From: Curtobacterium sp. MMLR14_010
Lineage (GTDB): Bacteria > Actinomycetota > Actinomycetes > Actinomycetales > Microbacteriaceae
Reading direction: 5' to 3'
NCBI RefSeq assembly: GCF_001865015.1
Contig: NZ_MJGV01000017.1
Coordinates: forward strand, 951 to 52,078
Length of the DNA stretch: 51,128 bases
The notes under the pieces were generated by a model. It saw only the letters and a list, made by a program, of their open reading frames with translations. It was not told the DNA's origin and did not search any database. Position numbers and translations under genes: made by a program. This document shows, in pieces, positions 42,536 through 50,555 of this stretch (position 1 is its first letter; the number at the start of each line of letters is the position of its first letter).

Positions 42536-43253
42536 CGTCCACGACGTCTCGAGCGCCGAACCCGGCGGGGCGGACGAGCTCGCCGACGCCCGCGCGATCG
42601 AGCAGTCGATGCGCGCGGAGGCAGCCGCGACCGGCGCCACCGTCGACGCGGACGCAGCCGCCGACGTGGGCGTCGCCGTCGACATCGCCGTCGACCGTCA
42701 GCTCGAGGCCATCCTGATGATCGCCGACGAACCCCAGTCGCTCGTCGCGCTCGGCACCGCCGTCGGCGCACCCGTCCCCGTCGTCCGCCAGGCCGTCGAA
42801 CGGCTCGTCGCGGACTTCGACGGCGTCGCCGGCACCGTCCGCCGCGGGTTCGAGCTCCGCGAGGTCGGCGGCGGCTGGCGCTTCTACGTCCGAGCGGACC
42901 TCGACGACGTCGTCGAGCAGTTCGTCGAGGCCGAGCGACCGTCCCGCCTGTCCCAGGCCGCGCTCGAGACGCTTGCCGTCGTCGCGTACAAGCAACCCAT
43001 CACGCGCTCCCAGATCGCGTCGATCCGCGCCGTCAACGTCGACGGCGTCGTCCGCACCCTCGTGGCCCGCGGTCTCATCGAGGAGTCGTTCACCGACTCC
43101 GAGACCGGAGCCATCAACTACGTCACATCCGACCTGCTCCTGCAGCAGCTCGGCATCAACTCGCTCGAGGAACTGCCGCTCATCTCGCCCCTCCTGGAGG
43201 ACGGCGTCGACGGCTTCGAGCAGAACGAAGGGATCCCCGATGGCCGCGTATGA
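42525..43253 (+). CDS. scpB: Segregation and condensation protein B
   Basis: 242 residues. An acidic, variable start (about 50) precedes two winged-helix domains: LEAILMIADEPQSLVALGTAV, RRGFELREVGGGWRFYVRADL, RLSQAALETLAVVAYKQPITRSQIASIRAVNVDGVVRTLVARGLIEE. ScpB dimers bind ScpA in the SMC condensin complex. The ATG lies within the end of scpA, and rluB starts within its end. Confidence 0.94.
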   Translation: MTDDVHDVSSAEPGGADELADARAIEQSMRAEAAATGATVDADAAADVGVAVDIAVDRQLEAILMIADEPQSLVALGTAVGAPVPVVRQAVERLVADFDGVAGTVRRGFELREVGGGWRFYVRADLDDVVEQFVEAERPSRLSQAALETLAVVAYKQPITRSQIASIRAVNVDGVVRTLVARGLIEESFTDSETGAINYVTSDLLLQQLGINSLEELPLISPLLEDGVDGFEQNEGIPDGRV

Positions 43254-45324
43254 GGACAGACGAGACGACGGCCGGTCCGGCGGACGCCCAGACCGGTCAG
43301 GAGGCTCGGACCGCGCAGGTGGACCGGGTCGCGCTGGTGGTGCTGGTCGCTCCGGCGGTGCCGGTCGCGACGGTGGTGCCGGCCGCTCCGGGGGGTACGG
43401 CTCGGACCGTGGTGGTTCGGGTGGCTCCGACCGCGGTGGGTACGGCGGCCGTTCCGGTGGGCCCGACCGTGGGCCCGGCCAGCGTGACGACCGCGGTGGC
43501 CAGCGCGACGACCGCGGGTACGGCCGTCGCGACGACCGTCCGCAGGGACGCCGCGACGACGACCGTGGGTACCGCCCGCGTCAGGACGACCGCGGCGGGC
43601 CCCGTCGGGACGACCGTGGCGCCCCTCGTGGCGACGACCGCGGCGCTCCCCGTCGTGACGGTGGCTTCGTCCGCCGTGAGGACGACCGCGGCGGCCGGCG
43701 TGACGGTGGCTTCGTCCGTCGTGAGGACGACCGTGGCGGCCCCCGCCGTGACGACCGTGGCGCTCCGCGTCGCGACGACCGTGGCGCTCCGCGTCGGGAC
43801 GACCGTGGTGCCGGTGACCGTGGGTTCCCGCGTCGCGATGACGACCGTGGGTACCGCCCGCGCCAGGACGACCGTGGTGCTCCGCGTCGTGACGACCGTG
43901 GTGCGCCCGACCGTGGCGCGCCGCGTCGTGACGACGACCGTGGGTACCGCCCTCGTCAGGACGACCGCGGAGCTCCGCGCCGCGATGACCGTGGTGCTCC
44001 CCGTCGTGACGACCGTGGTGCCGGTGACCGTGGGTTCCCGCGTCGCGATGACGACCGTGGGTACCGCCCGCGCCAGGACGACCGTGGTGCTCCTCGTCGC
44101 GACGACCGTGGTGCCCCAGACCGTGGCGTTCCCCGTCGTGACGACGACCGTGGGTACCGCCCGCGCCAGGACGACCGTGGCGCACCCCGTCGCGACGACC
44201 GCGGTGCGCCGTCGAGCGACCGTCGTTCTGCCCCGACCGGCGACCGTCGGACCGAGCGCCCCCGGTGGAGCTCGTCGGACAAGGACCAGCGCGACCGCCG
44301 CGAGGACCGCGACCGCCGCGACGACCGTCGCGGTGGTGCCCGGGAGGGCGGCGACGCCAGCCGCGTCTGGCACAACGGGCGCCGCTACGTCGGTGGCACG
44401 GCCACGGTCCGCAACAAGGCGACGACCCCGCGACCCGCTGGGCAGCGCGACGACCACGGTGCGCCGCTCGAGGGCACGCCAGAGCGTCCGATCATCCCCG
44501 AGTGGGACGCCGACGGCACCGCCGCGGCTCCCGAGGACCTGCAGCCCGAGGGTGAGCGCCTGCAGAAGGTCATCGCCGCCGCGGGTGTCGCGTCCCGTCG
44601 TGTCGCCGAGAACCTGATCGCCGAGGGCCGGGTCTCGGTCAACGGCGAGGTCGTCGAGGCACTCGGCCGTCGTGTCGACGCCGAGAAGGACGAGATCACC
44701 GTGGACGGCGTGCCCGTGCAGGTCGACACCTCGCGCCGGTACATCCTGCTGAACAAGCCGACGGGCGTCGTGTCGAGCATGCTCGACGAGCGCGGCCGCC
44801 CGGACCTGTCGCAGTACGTCGACAAGTACGAGGAGCGGCTGTTCAACGTCGGACGGCTCGACGCCGAGACCGCCGGCCTGCTGCTGCTGACGAACGACGG
44901 CGCGCTGGCGCACGTGCTCGCGCACCCGTCGTTCGGCGTCGCGAAGACCTACGTCGCGAAGGTCGCGGGCAACGTGAACCCGGCGACGGTGCAGCAGCTG
45001 CTCGACGGCGTGGACCTGGAGGACGGCCGGATCGCCGCCGACAAGGTCCGCCTGCTCGAGTCGTCGCGCGGGGAGTCCCTCCTCGAGCTGACCCTGCACT
45101 CCGGGCGCAACCGGATCGTCCGACGCATGCTCGACGCCGTCGACCACCCGGTGCTCGAGCTGGTGCGTCGCTCGTTCGGTCCGCTCCACCTCGGCACCCT
45201 GCCGAGCGGCCGGACCCGCGAACTGAGCGGCGTCGAGCTCGGCGGCCTGCTCGGCATCGCCCGCAGCGCCGGCGCGAACGCGCGCTCGGGTCCGGACTCC
45301 TCGCAGGAGGACACGACCGACTGA
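43240..45324 (+). CDS. rluB: Pseudouridine synthase RluB-like with very long Arg/Asp repeat extension
   Basis: 694 residues. The last 260 are a normal RluB: S4 domain (RLQKVIAAAGVASRRVAENLI near 437), then the synthase with catalytic Asp in GRLDAETAGLLLL (near 536) and SGRNRIVRRMLDAV. The first 430 residues are low-complexity, first Gly/Arg/Ser, then many RRDDRGAP, RPRQDDRG and GDRGFPRRDD units. The enzyme modifies 23S rRNA (U2605 in E. coli). The repeated tail may bind RNA. The reading frame is confirmed by continuity into the S4 domain with no stop. ATG 43240 overlaps scpB by 14 nt. Confidence 0.9.
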   Translation: MAAYEDRRDDGRSGGRPDRSGGSDRAGGPGRAGGAGRSGGAGRDGGAGRSGGYGSDRGGSGGSDRGGYGGRSGGPDRGPGQRDDRGGQRDDRGYGRRDDRPQGRRDDDRGYRPRQDDRGGPRRDDRGAPRGDDRGAPRRDGGFVRREDDRGGRRDGGFVRREDDRGGPRRDDRGAPRRDDRGAPRRDDRGAGDRGFPRRDDDRGYRPRQDDRGAPRRDDRGAPDRGAPRRDDDRGYRPRQDDRGAPRRDDRGAPRRDDRGAGDRGFPRRDDDRGYRPRQDDRGAPRRDDRGAPDRGVPRRDDDRGYRPRQDDRGAPRRDDRGAPSSDRRSAPTGDRRTERPRWSSSDKDQRDRREDRDRRDDRRGGAREGGDASRVWHNGRRYVGGTATVRNKATTPRPAGQRDDHGAPLEGTPERPIIPEWDADGTAAAPEDLQPEGERLQKVIAAAGVASRRVAENLIAEGRVSVNGEVVEALGRRVDAEKDEITVDGVPVQVDTSRRYILLNKPTGVVSSMLDERGRPDLSQYVDKYEERLFNVGRLDAETAGLLLLTNDGALAHVLAHPSFGVAKTYVAKVAGNVNPATVQQLLDGVDLEDGRIAADKVRLLESSRGESLLELTLHSGRNRIVRRMLDAVDHPVLELVRRSFGPLHLGTLPSGRTRELSGVELGGLLGIARSAGANARSGPDSSQEDTTD
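43801..44220 (+). repeat. 210-bp in-frame tandem duplication inside rluB
   Basis: 43801-44010 and 44011-44220 align throughout with scattered substitutions; 210 bp equals 70 codons, so the frame is kept. The unit itself is made of shorter RDDRG-coding repeats. Confidence 0.85.
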
Positions 45325-45340
45325 CCGACGGTCATCACCA

Positions 45341-45377
45341 CGACCGAGGCCGGGCGCTGTGCGTCCGGCCTCGGTCG
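45341..45377 (+). terminator. Terminator hairpin after rluB
   Basis: CGACCGAGGCCGG and CCGGCCTCGGTCG form a perfect 13-bp stem with an 11-nt loop. It ends one base before the tyrA -10 box, so terminator and promoter are abutted. Confidence 0.8.
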
Positions 45378-45378
45378 G

Positions 45379-45384
45379 TAGGCT
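45379..45384 (+). promoter_or_regulatory. -10 box TAGGCT for tyrA
   Basis: TAGGCT ends six nucleotides before the GTG at 45391; leaderless start inferred. The -35 position would lie inside the preceding terminator hairpin. Confidence 0.55.
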
Positions 45385-45390
45385 TGCCAC

Positions 45391-46515
45391 GTGACCCCGA
45401 CCACCCCGCACGACCCGACCCCCGAGGTCGACCGCCGTCTGCGGGGACCCGTCCGGATCGTCGGCACCGGTCTGCTCGGCGCCTCCATCGGCCTCGGCCT
45501 CCGGCAGCAGGGCGTCGAGGTCGTCCTCGACGACGTCTCCCCGGCCGCCCTGGCGCTCGCCGTCGACTACGGCGCCGGTCGTCGCCCGGCGGACGACGAC
45601 GCCCCGGAGCTCGTCGTCGTCGCGGTCCCGCCGGACGTCACGGCGCAGGTCGTCGCCCGGGAACTCCTCGCCCACCCCGACGCCGTGGTGACCGACGTCG
45701 CCAGCGTCAAGTCGGTCCCGCTCGCGCGCCTGCGGGCTGCCGGCGCCGACGTCTCGCGGTACATCGGCTCGCACCCCATGGCCGGGCGTGAGCGCAGCGG
45801 TCCCACGGCGGCGCGCGCCGACCTGTTCATCGGCCGTCCCTGGGTCATCGCCGGCCACGACGACATCACCTACCGTCGAGCCGCCGTGGTCGAGGACCTC
45901 GCGCTCGACCTCGGCGCCACGGTGGTCATGATGGAGCCGGGCCCGCACGACCAGGCCGTCGCGATCATGTCGCACGTGCCGCAGCTCGTGTCCACGCTGA
46001 TGGCCTCCCGCCTCCGTGACGCCCCAGAAGCCGCGCTCGGCCTGGCCGGCGGCGGCATCCGCGACGTCACCCGCGTCGCCTCGAGCGACCCCGGCCTCTG
46101 GGTCCAGATCATCGGCGCGAACGCCGCCCACATCCGGCCCGTACTGGTCGACCTGCAGAGCGAGCTCGCCCGGCTGGTCGACGCCCTCGACGACCCGGAC
46201 GCCCCGGGGGCACCGCGGACGATCGCCGAGACGATGGCCTCGGGCAACCGCGGCGTCGAACGCCTGCCGGGCAAGCACGGCACCGTCAGACGGTTCGCCC
46301 AGGTCGTCGTCCTCGTCGACGACCGACCCGGGCAGATCGCCGACCTCCTGACCACCATCGGCGAGATCGGCATCAACCTCGAGGACCTGCGCCTCGAGCA
46401 CTCACCGGGCGCACCGATCGGCATCGTCGAGGTGTCGGTCGTACCCGAGCAGGAACAGCGGCTCATCGAGGAACTCGAGGGCCGCGGATGGAGGATCGCA
46501 GCAGCATGGGCCTGA
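45391..46515 (+). CDS. tyrA: Prephenate dehydrogenase with ACT domain
   Basis: 374 residues. NAD-binding [13 protein letters not shown] lies near residue 26, [13 protein letters not shown] follows, and the substrate segment [14 protein letters not shown] has the catalytic His. A C-terminal ACT domain runs from about 300 ([36 protein letters not shown]), a likely tyrosine sensor. The enzyme oxidatively decarboxylates prephenate (or arogenate; specificity not evident) to tyrosine's precursor. GTG start from the -10 position. The end overlaps cmk. Confidence 0.93.
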   Translation: MTPTTPHDPTPEVDRRLRGPVRIVGTGLLGASIGLGLRQQGVEVVLDDVSPAALALAVDYGAGRRPADDDAPELVVVAVPPDVTAQVVARELLAHPDAVVTDVASVKSVPLARLRAAGADVSRYIGSHPMAGRERSGPTAARADLFIGRPWVIAGHDDITYRRAAVVEDLALDLGATVVMMEPGPHDQAVAIMSHVPQLVSTLMASRLRDAPEAALGLAGGGIRDVTRVASSDPGLWVQIIGANAAHIRPVLVDLQSELARLVDALDDPDAPGAPRTIAETMASGNRGVERLPGKHGTVRRFAQVVVLVDDRPGQIADLLTTIGEIGINLEDLRLEHSPGAPIGIVEVSVVPEQEQRLIEELEGRGWRIAAAWA

Positions 46516-47384
46516 ACGACGACGGACACGCCAACGACGGACGCACGAACGACTCCGGGATCACCGGCGGGCCGAGCGGCCCCGACACCGGACTCCCCAC
46601 CCCCGGCGACCAGCCGGGGCCGGCGACCGGACCCACCGGCGGTGCCGACGGCCAGGGCGGCGGCGAGCCGGGCCTGACCCGCGACCCGATGCCCGCCGGG
46701 CTGGCGGACGGCGCCTACGTGGCGAAGTTCGTCATCGCGGTGGACGGTCCCGCCGGCAGCGGCAAGTCGAGCGTCTCCCGCGCCGCTGCCCGGGTGCTCG
46801 GCTTCGGGTACCAGGACACCGGCGCCGCCTACCGCGCGCTGGCGTGGCACGCACTGCAGCAGCAGGTCGACCTCGACGACCCGGCAGCCGTCCTCGCGAG
46901 CTGGGACACCTTCGAGTACACGATCGGCACCGACCCCGACGCCTACTTCGTCCGCGTCGGCGACACCGACGTGACCGAGGCCATCCGCACCCCGGACGTG
47001 ACCGCCGCGGTGGCGCACATCGCCAAGCTCCCCGAGGTCCGCCAGCGCCTGGTGCAGCTCTTCCGGACCGTGATGCGCAAGACCGACGCCCAGGGCATCA
47101 TCACCGAGGGCCGCGACATCACGACGGTGGTCGCGCCCGACGCCGAGGTCCGCATCCTGCTGACCGCCGACGAACAGGTTAGGATGGCACGGCGCTCGGC
47201 AGAGGTCACGACCCAGTCGGCCGCCGACACCTCGGCAGCACTCGCCCGACGAGACGCCGCCGACGCGAAGGTCGTCGACTTCATGAACGCCGCGGACGGC
47301 GTCATGACGCTCGACTCCACCGACCTCGACTTCGACCAGACCGTCCAGGCGGTCGTCGACCTGGCCCGCACGGCCGGGCACTGA
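46488..47384 (+). CDS. cmk: Cytidylate kinase with disordered N-terminal extension
   Basis: 298 residues. About 80 Gly/Pro/Asp-rich residues precede the kinase, which starts [21 protein letters not shown] (P-loop about 85-95). [37 protein letters not shown] and ARRDAADA are the further family blocks. It phosphorylates CMP and dCMP. ATG 46488 has GAGG seven nucleotides upstream. An ATG at 46506 with GGAGG eleven nucleotides before it is the alternative, and neither affects the enzyme part. It overlaps tyrA. Confidence 0.93.
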   Translation: MEDRSSMGLNDDGHANDGRTNDSGITGGPSGPDTGLPTPGDQPGPATGPTGGADGQGGGEPGLTRDPMPAGLADGAYVAKFVIAVDGPAGSGKSSVSRAAARVLGFGYQDTGAAYRALAWHALQQQVDLDDPAAVLASWDTFEYTIGTDPDAYFVRVGDTDVTEAIRTPDVTAAVAHIAKLPEVRQRLVQLFRTVMRKTDAQGIITEGRDITTVVAPDAEVRILLTADEQVRMARRSAEVTTQSAADTSAALARRDAADAKVVDFMNAADGVMTLDSTDLDFDQTVQAVVDLARTAGH

Positions 47385-47425
47385 CACACACACGCGACCA
47401 CAGGGTCGCCGGCAAGGAACCCACC

Positions 47426-48952
47426 ATGGCGCAACCGGACAACGGACCAGAGCACGACGACTTCCCGGAGTACGACGAGTCGCTGGGCGACCGACTCGCG
47501 AGCCTCGACGAGTCCGAGGCCGAGCAGCGGGCGACCGCGCTCCGCGCCGGGCTCGAGGACTACGACCTCGACGAGGAGGACGTCGCTCTCCTCGAGACGG
47601 CGCAGCTCGGCCCGGACGGCATCGCCTACCTGCCCGCACTGCCCGTGCTGGCGATCGTCGGCCGCCCGAACGTCGGCAAGTCGGCGCTCGTGAACCGCAT
47701 CCTCGGCCGCCGTGAGGCTGTCGTGCAGGACGTCCCCGGCGTCACGCGCGACCGCGTCAGCTACAAGGCCGAGTGGAACGACCGGCGCTTCACCCTCGTC
47801 GACACCGGCGGATGGGAGCCCGACGCCAAGGGCATCAACGCCTCGGTGGCGCTCCAGGCCGAGGTCGCCATCGACCTCGCCGACGCCGTCCTCTTCGTCG
47901 TCGACGTCACCGTCGGCATCACCGCGACCGACGAGCACGTCGTCAAGATGCTCCGCGGCACCGACAAGCCCGTCATCGTCGTGGCGAACAAGTCCGACGA
48001 CGAGCGCCGCGACCTCGAGGCCTTCGAGCTCTGGAACCTCGGGCTCGGCGAGCCGCACCCGGTGTCCGCGCTCCACGGCCGTGGTGTCGCCGACCTCCTC
48101 GACCTCATCATCACGACGCTGCCGGAGATCTCCGCCGTCGCCAAGCAGGAACTCGGCGGCCCCCGCCGTGTCGCGATCCTCGGGCGTCCGAACGTCGGCA
48201 AGAGCTCGCTGCTGAACAAGGCCGCCGGTGAAGAGCGGGTCGTCGTGAACGAGCTCGCCGGCACCACCCGCGACCCCGTGGACGAGCAGGTGGAACTCGG
48301 CGGCCGCGTCTGGCGCTTCGTCGACACCGCCGGCATCCGCAAGCGCGTGCACCTGCAGCAGGGTGCCGACTTCTACGCCTCCCTCCGCACCACCGCAGCG
48401 CTCGAGAAGGCCGAGGTCGCCGTCGTCGTCCTCGACGTCACCGAGCCGGTCTCCGTGCAGGACCTCCGCATCATCGACCTCGTCCTCGAGTCCGGTCGTG
48501 CCCTCGTCCTGGCCTACAACAAGTGGGACCTCCTCGACGACGAGCGCCGCCGGTACCTCGAGCGCGAGATCGAGCAGGACCTCGCGCACGTCTCGTGGGC
48601 CCCGCGCGTCAACATCTCGGCCCGCACCGGTCGTCACCTCGAGCGGCTCGTCCCGGCGCTCGAGACCGCGCTCGAGTCGTGGGACACCCGCATCCCGACC
48701 GGCAAGGTCAACGCCTTCATCGCCGAGCTCGTGCAGGAACACCCGCACCCGGTCCGCGGCGGACGCCAGCCCCGGATCCTGTTCGGCACGCAGGCCGCCA
48801 GCCAGCCGCCGACGTTCGTGCTCTTCACGACCCAGTTCCTCGACCCGCAGTACCGCCGCTTCATCACGCGGCGGCTGCGCGAGGTCTGGGGCTTCGCCGG
48901 CACGCCGATCACGGTGAACATGCGCGTCCGCGAGCGCCGGAAGCGCACCTGA
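47426..48952 (+). CDS. der: Ribosome biogenesis GTPase Der (EngA)
   Basis: 508 residues. After an acidic extension of about 70 residues there are two GTPase domains: G1 [14 protein letters not shown] (about 79) with DTGGW and NKSD, then G1 [16 protein letters not shown] (about 253) with DTAGI and NKWD. A KH-like domain ends the protein ([29 protein letters not shown]). Der is needed for 50S maturation. It follows cmk by 41 nt, a standard actinobacterial pair. Confidence 0.96.
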   Translation: MAQPDNGPEHDDFPEYDESLGDRLASLDESEAEQRATALRAGLEDYDLDEEDVALLETAQLGPDGIAYLPALPVLAIVGRPNVGKSALVNRILGRREAVVQDVPGVTRDRVSYKAEWNDRRFTLVDTGGWEPDAKGINASVALQAEVAIDLADAVLFVVDVTVGITATDEHVVKMLRGTDKPVIVVANKSDDERRDLEAFELWNLGLGEPHPVSALHGRGVADLLDLIITTLPEISAVAKQELGGPRRVAILGRPNVGKSSLLNKAAGEERVVVNELAGTTRDPVDEQVELGGRVWRFVDTAGIRKRVHLQQGADFYASLRTTAALEKAEVAVVVLDVTEPVSVQDLRIIDLVLESGRALVLAYNKWDLLDDERRRYLEREIEQDLAHVSWAPRVNISARTGRHLERLVPALETALESWDTRIPTGKVNAFIAELVQEHPHPVRGGRQPRILFGTQAASQPPTFVLFTTQFLDPQYRRFITRRLREVWGFAGTPITVNMRVRERRKRT

Positions 48953-48968
48953 TCTGATCCAGCACGAC

Positions 48969-49006
48969 ACGACGGCCGCCGGGGCAACGCTCCCGGCGGC
49001 CGTCGT
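48969..49006 (+). terminator. Terminator hairpin after der
   Basis: ACGACGGCCGCCGGG and CCCGGCGGCCGTCGT form a perfect 15-bp stem with an 8-nt loop, followed by TGTCGTCG. Confidence 0.85.
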
Positions 49007-49049
49007 TGTCGTCGTCCACACGGTCCTCGCCGTCGTGCCCGGTCCGGCG

Positions 49050-49055
49050 TACGAT
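49050..49055 (+). promoter_or_regulatory. -10 box TACGAT for the DM13-like gene
   Basis: TACGAT ends six nucleotides before the ATG at 49062; leaderless start inferred. Confidence 0.5.
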
Positions 49056-49061
49056 CCGTGC

Positions 49062-49631
49062 ATGCCACCGCCGTCGGGCTCCACGCGTGCCGGACGGATC
49101 GCGGTCGGGGTGATCGTCGTCGTCGGTGTCGTCGCCGCGTCCGTGCTGCTGTCGATCCCGGTCCCGACCGGCCGCTCCGTCCCCGAGCCCCTCGTGCAGG
49201 AAACCCCGACCACGGCGGCCACGCTGCCCCCGGTGGACGAGCCCTGGTACCGCACCGGCCTGCCCGTCGAAGGTGAGATCGTGCCGATCGGCGCCCAGAC
49301 GACCGGACGGGTCGAGGTCGTCCGGTCGGGGGAGCGCAGCGTCCGGGTGACGATCAGCGACTTCGCCACCGACCTGACCACGGCCGACATCCGCGTGCAG
49401 CTGACCGCCGGTGACGTCATCGCCGGTCGGCGCGGTGCGCGGTGGGTGCCGGACGGGGACCCGGTCGAGGTCGGTGTCGTCCCGCACGGCGCGACCTCCG
49501 CGGTGATCGAGGTCCGCCTCCCGCAGATCCTGCCGGACCCGGTGCACTCGCTCGTCGTCCTCGACTGGAACACCACCACGATCATGGGTGGTGCCGAACT
49601 CCTCCCCGGATACGGCACGATGGTCGGGTGA
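49062..49631 (+). CDS. Membrane-anchored extracellular protein, possibly DM13-like
   Basis: 189 residues. One N-terminal hydrophobic anchor (about 13-32) is followed by a Pro/Thr linker and then a beta-rich domain. The pattern GRVEVVRSGERSVRVTISDFATDLTTADIRVQLTAG and a later LDWNTTTIMGGAELL segment resembles DM13-type electron-transfer domains, which pair a G-x-V repeat with an F-x-T and a P/A-D-I/L-x-V core. The usual DM13 cysteine was not found, so this is tentative. A lipobox was not seen. It overlaps the next gene (GTGA), which encodes a membrane protein, so they probably function together. Confidence 0.5.
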   Translation: MPPPSGSTRAGRIAVGVIVVVGVVAASVLLSIPVPTGRSVPEPLVQETPTTAATLPPVDEPWYRTGLPVEGEIVPIGAQTTGRVEVVRSGERSVRVTISDFATDLTTADIRVQLTAGDVIAGRRGARWVPDGDPVEVGVVPHGATSAVIEVRLPQILPDPVHSLVVLDWNTTTIMGGAELLPGYGTMVG

Positions 49632-50143
49632 CGCTGCCTTCCCTCGCCGACCGGGTGTGGTGCCGGCTCCGGCTCGACCGTCTCGCCGGCGGACGCCAGG
49701 CGGGCTACGTCATCCGGCAGGACATGCTCGCGCACCCGGACACCGTGCGCTCGTTCCGCTGGATCCGCTGGCTGCTCGTCGCCGAGACCGCCGTGGGCCT
49801 GGCGGCGATCGTCATCGCGTTCGTGCTGACCCACCTGGGGCAGACGGTGCCGTGGGCGGTGTGGTTCCGCGCGACCGTGGTGCTGCTCATCACGCTGACG
49901 CTCTACGTCTTCGCGTGGCGCGCGCAGCTCGGGTACTACTGGGCGTACCAGCGCATCCGGTTGTTCAGCCGGGTCTTCCCGATCGTGACGCTCGTGATCG
50001 CGGCGATCCCCGGTCTCTACCCGTTCTGGATGGTCGTCGAGCAGATCCTGTTCTCGGTCCTGATGGTCGGGATCGGGGACGTCCTCACCTCCGACCACAT
50101 GCGCGCCACGTTCCCGAAGCCCGTCCGCCGCGCGGCTCCGTAG
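49628..50143 (+). CDS. Integral membrane protein of unknown function
   Basis: 171 residues with four hydrophobic helices (about 45-67, 75-97, 112-130 and 134-152), a basic N-terminus and a basic tail. No family was recognised. Aromatic residues cluster in the loop AWRAQLGYYWAYQRIRLF. The GTG start overlaps the stop of the upstream anchored protein gene. Its own TAG stop is the first half of the next gene's -10 box. Confidence 0.7.
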   Translation: MTLPSLADRVWCRLRLDRLAGGRQAGYVIRQDMLAHPDTVRSFRWIRWLLVAETAVGLAAIVIAFVLTHLGQTVPWAVWFRATVVLLITLTLYVFAWRAQLGYYWAYQRIRLFSRVFPIVTLVIAAIPGLYPFWMVVEQILFSVLMVGIGDVLTSDHMRATFPKPVRRAAP

Positions 50144-50146
50144 GAT
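50141..50146 (+). promoter_or_regulatory. -10 box TAGGAT overlapping a stop codon
   Basis: The TAG stop of the upstream membrane-protein gene forms the first three bases of TAGGAT, which ends six nucleotides before the ATG at 50153; leaderless start inferred. Confidence 0.5.
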
Positions 50147-50152
50147 CGCTCC

Positions 50153-50479
50153 ATGGTGATCCTCGGCGGTGTGCGGTTCGACCCGGACGACCTCCCGTGG
50201 TTCGCAGGCGAGCTGACCGCGCGGGTGTTCGGGGGCGCGACCGTGCCGACCGTCGACGACGGGGACTTCCCGCAGGCGGTCGAGCTGCTGGCCGCGTCCG
50301 GCGGGGGCGCGGTCGACCCGGACGAGTTCGACCCGGCGGAGCTCCTGGCGGACGTCCTGGCCCTCGTCGCCGCCGAGACCTCCCTGCCCGCCGCCGCGCT
50401 GCGCGAGCCCGTCGGCCTCGAGGTCCGCCGCCGACGGGTGGAGGACGCCGTCCGCCGCGTCGTCGGTCACCGCGCCTGA
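50153..50479 (+). CDS. Small hypothetical protein
   Basis: 108 residues, acidic in the middle (DPDEFDPAELLADVLALVAAETSLP) and basic at the end (LEVRRRRVEDAVRRVVGHR). It is mostly helical by pattern, with no signal peptide or membrane segment. No family was recognised. Codon use matches its neighbours, and the precisely placed -10 box supports that it is expressed. The 76 nt up to the next gene show no hairpin. Confidence 0.6.
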   Translation: MVILGGVRFDPDDLPWFAGELTARVFGGATVPTVDDGDFPQAVELLAASGGGAVDPDEFDPAELLADVLALVAAETSLPAAALREPVGLEVRRRRVEDAVRRVVGHRA

Positions 50480-50555
50480 CACCAGCCCCAGGACCACGGG
50501 TCCCAGGACCGACAGGGCCTGCCACGATCAGCGTGGGCGGAGCATCGTTGACGTC

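Noticed and set aside
43480..44220. CRISPR-like regularly spaced repeats
   Set aside because: The repeats are coding, variable in spacing and have no unique spacers; no cas genes are nearby.
43250..44617. A 455-codon plus-strand frame of Val/Thr/Ala repeats in the rluB repeat region
   Set aside because: It is a shifted reading of the RDDRG repeats; the rluB frame runs without a stop into a conserved S4 domain, so this one is a shadow.
43297..46401. A 1034-codon minus-strand frame opposite rluB and tyrA
   Set aside because: Antisense of two well-supported genes; no conserved motifs.
46943..50497. A 1184-codon minus-strand frame opposite cmk, der and later genes
   Set aside because: Antisense shadow; it crosses the der terminator and several well-supported starts and stops.
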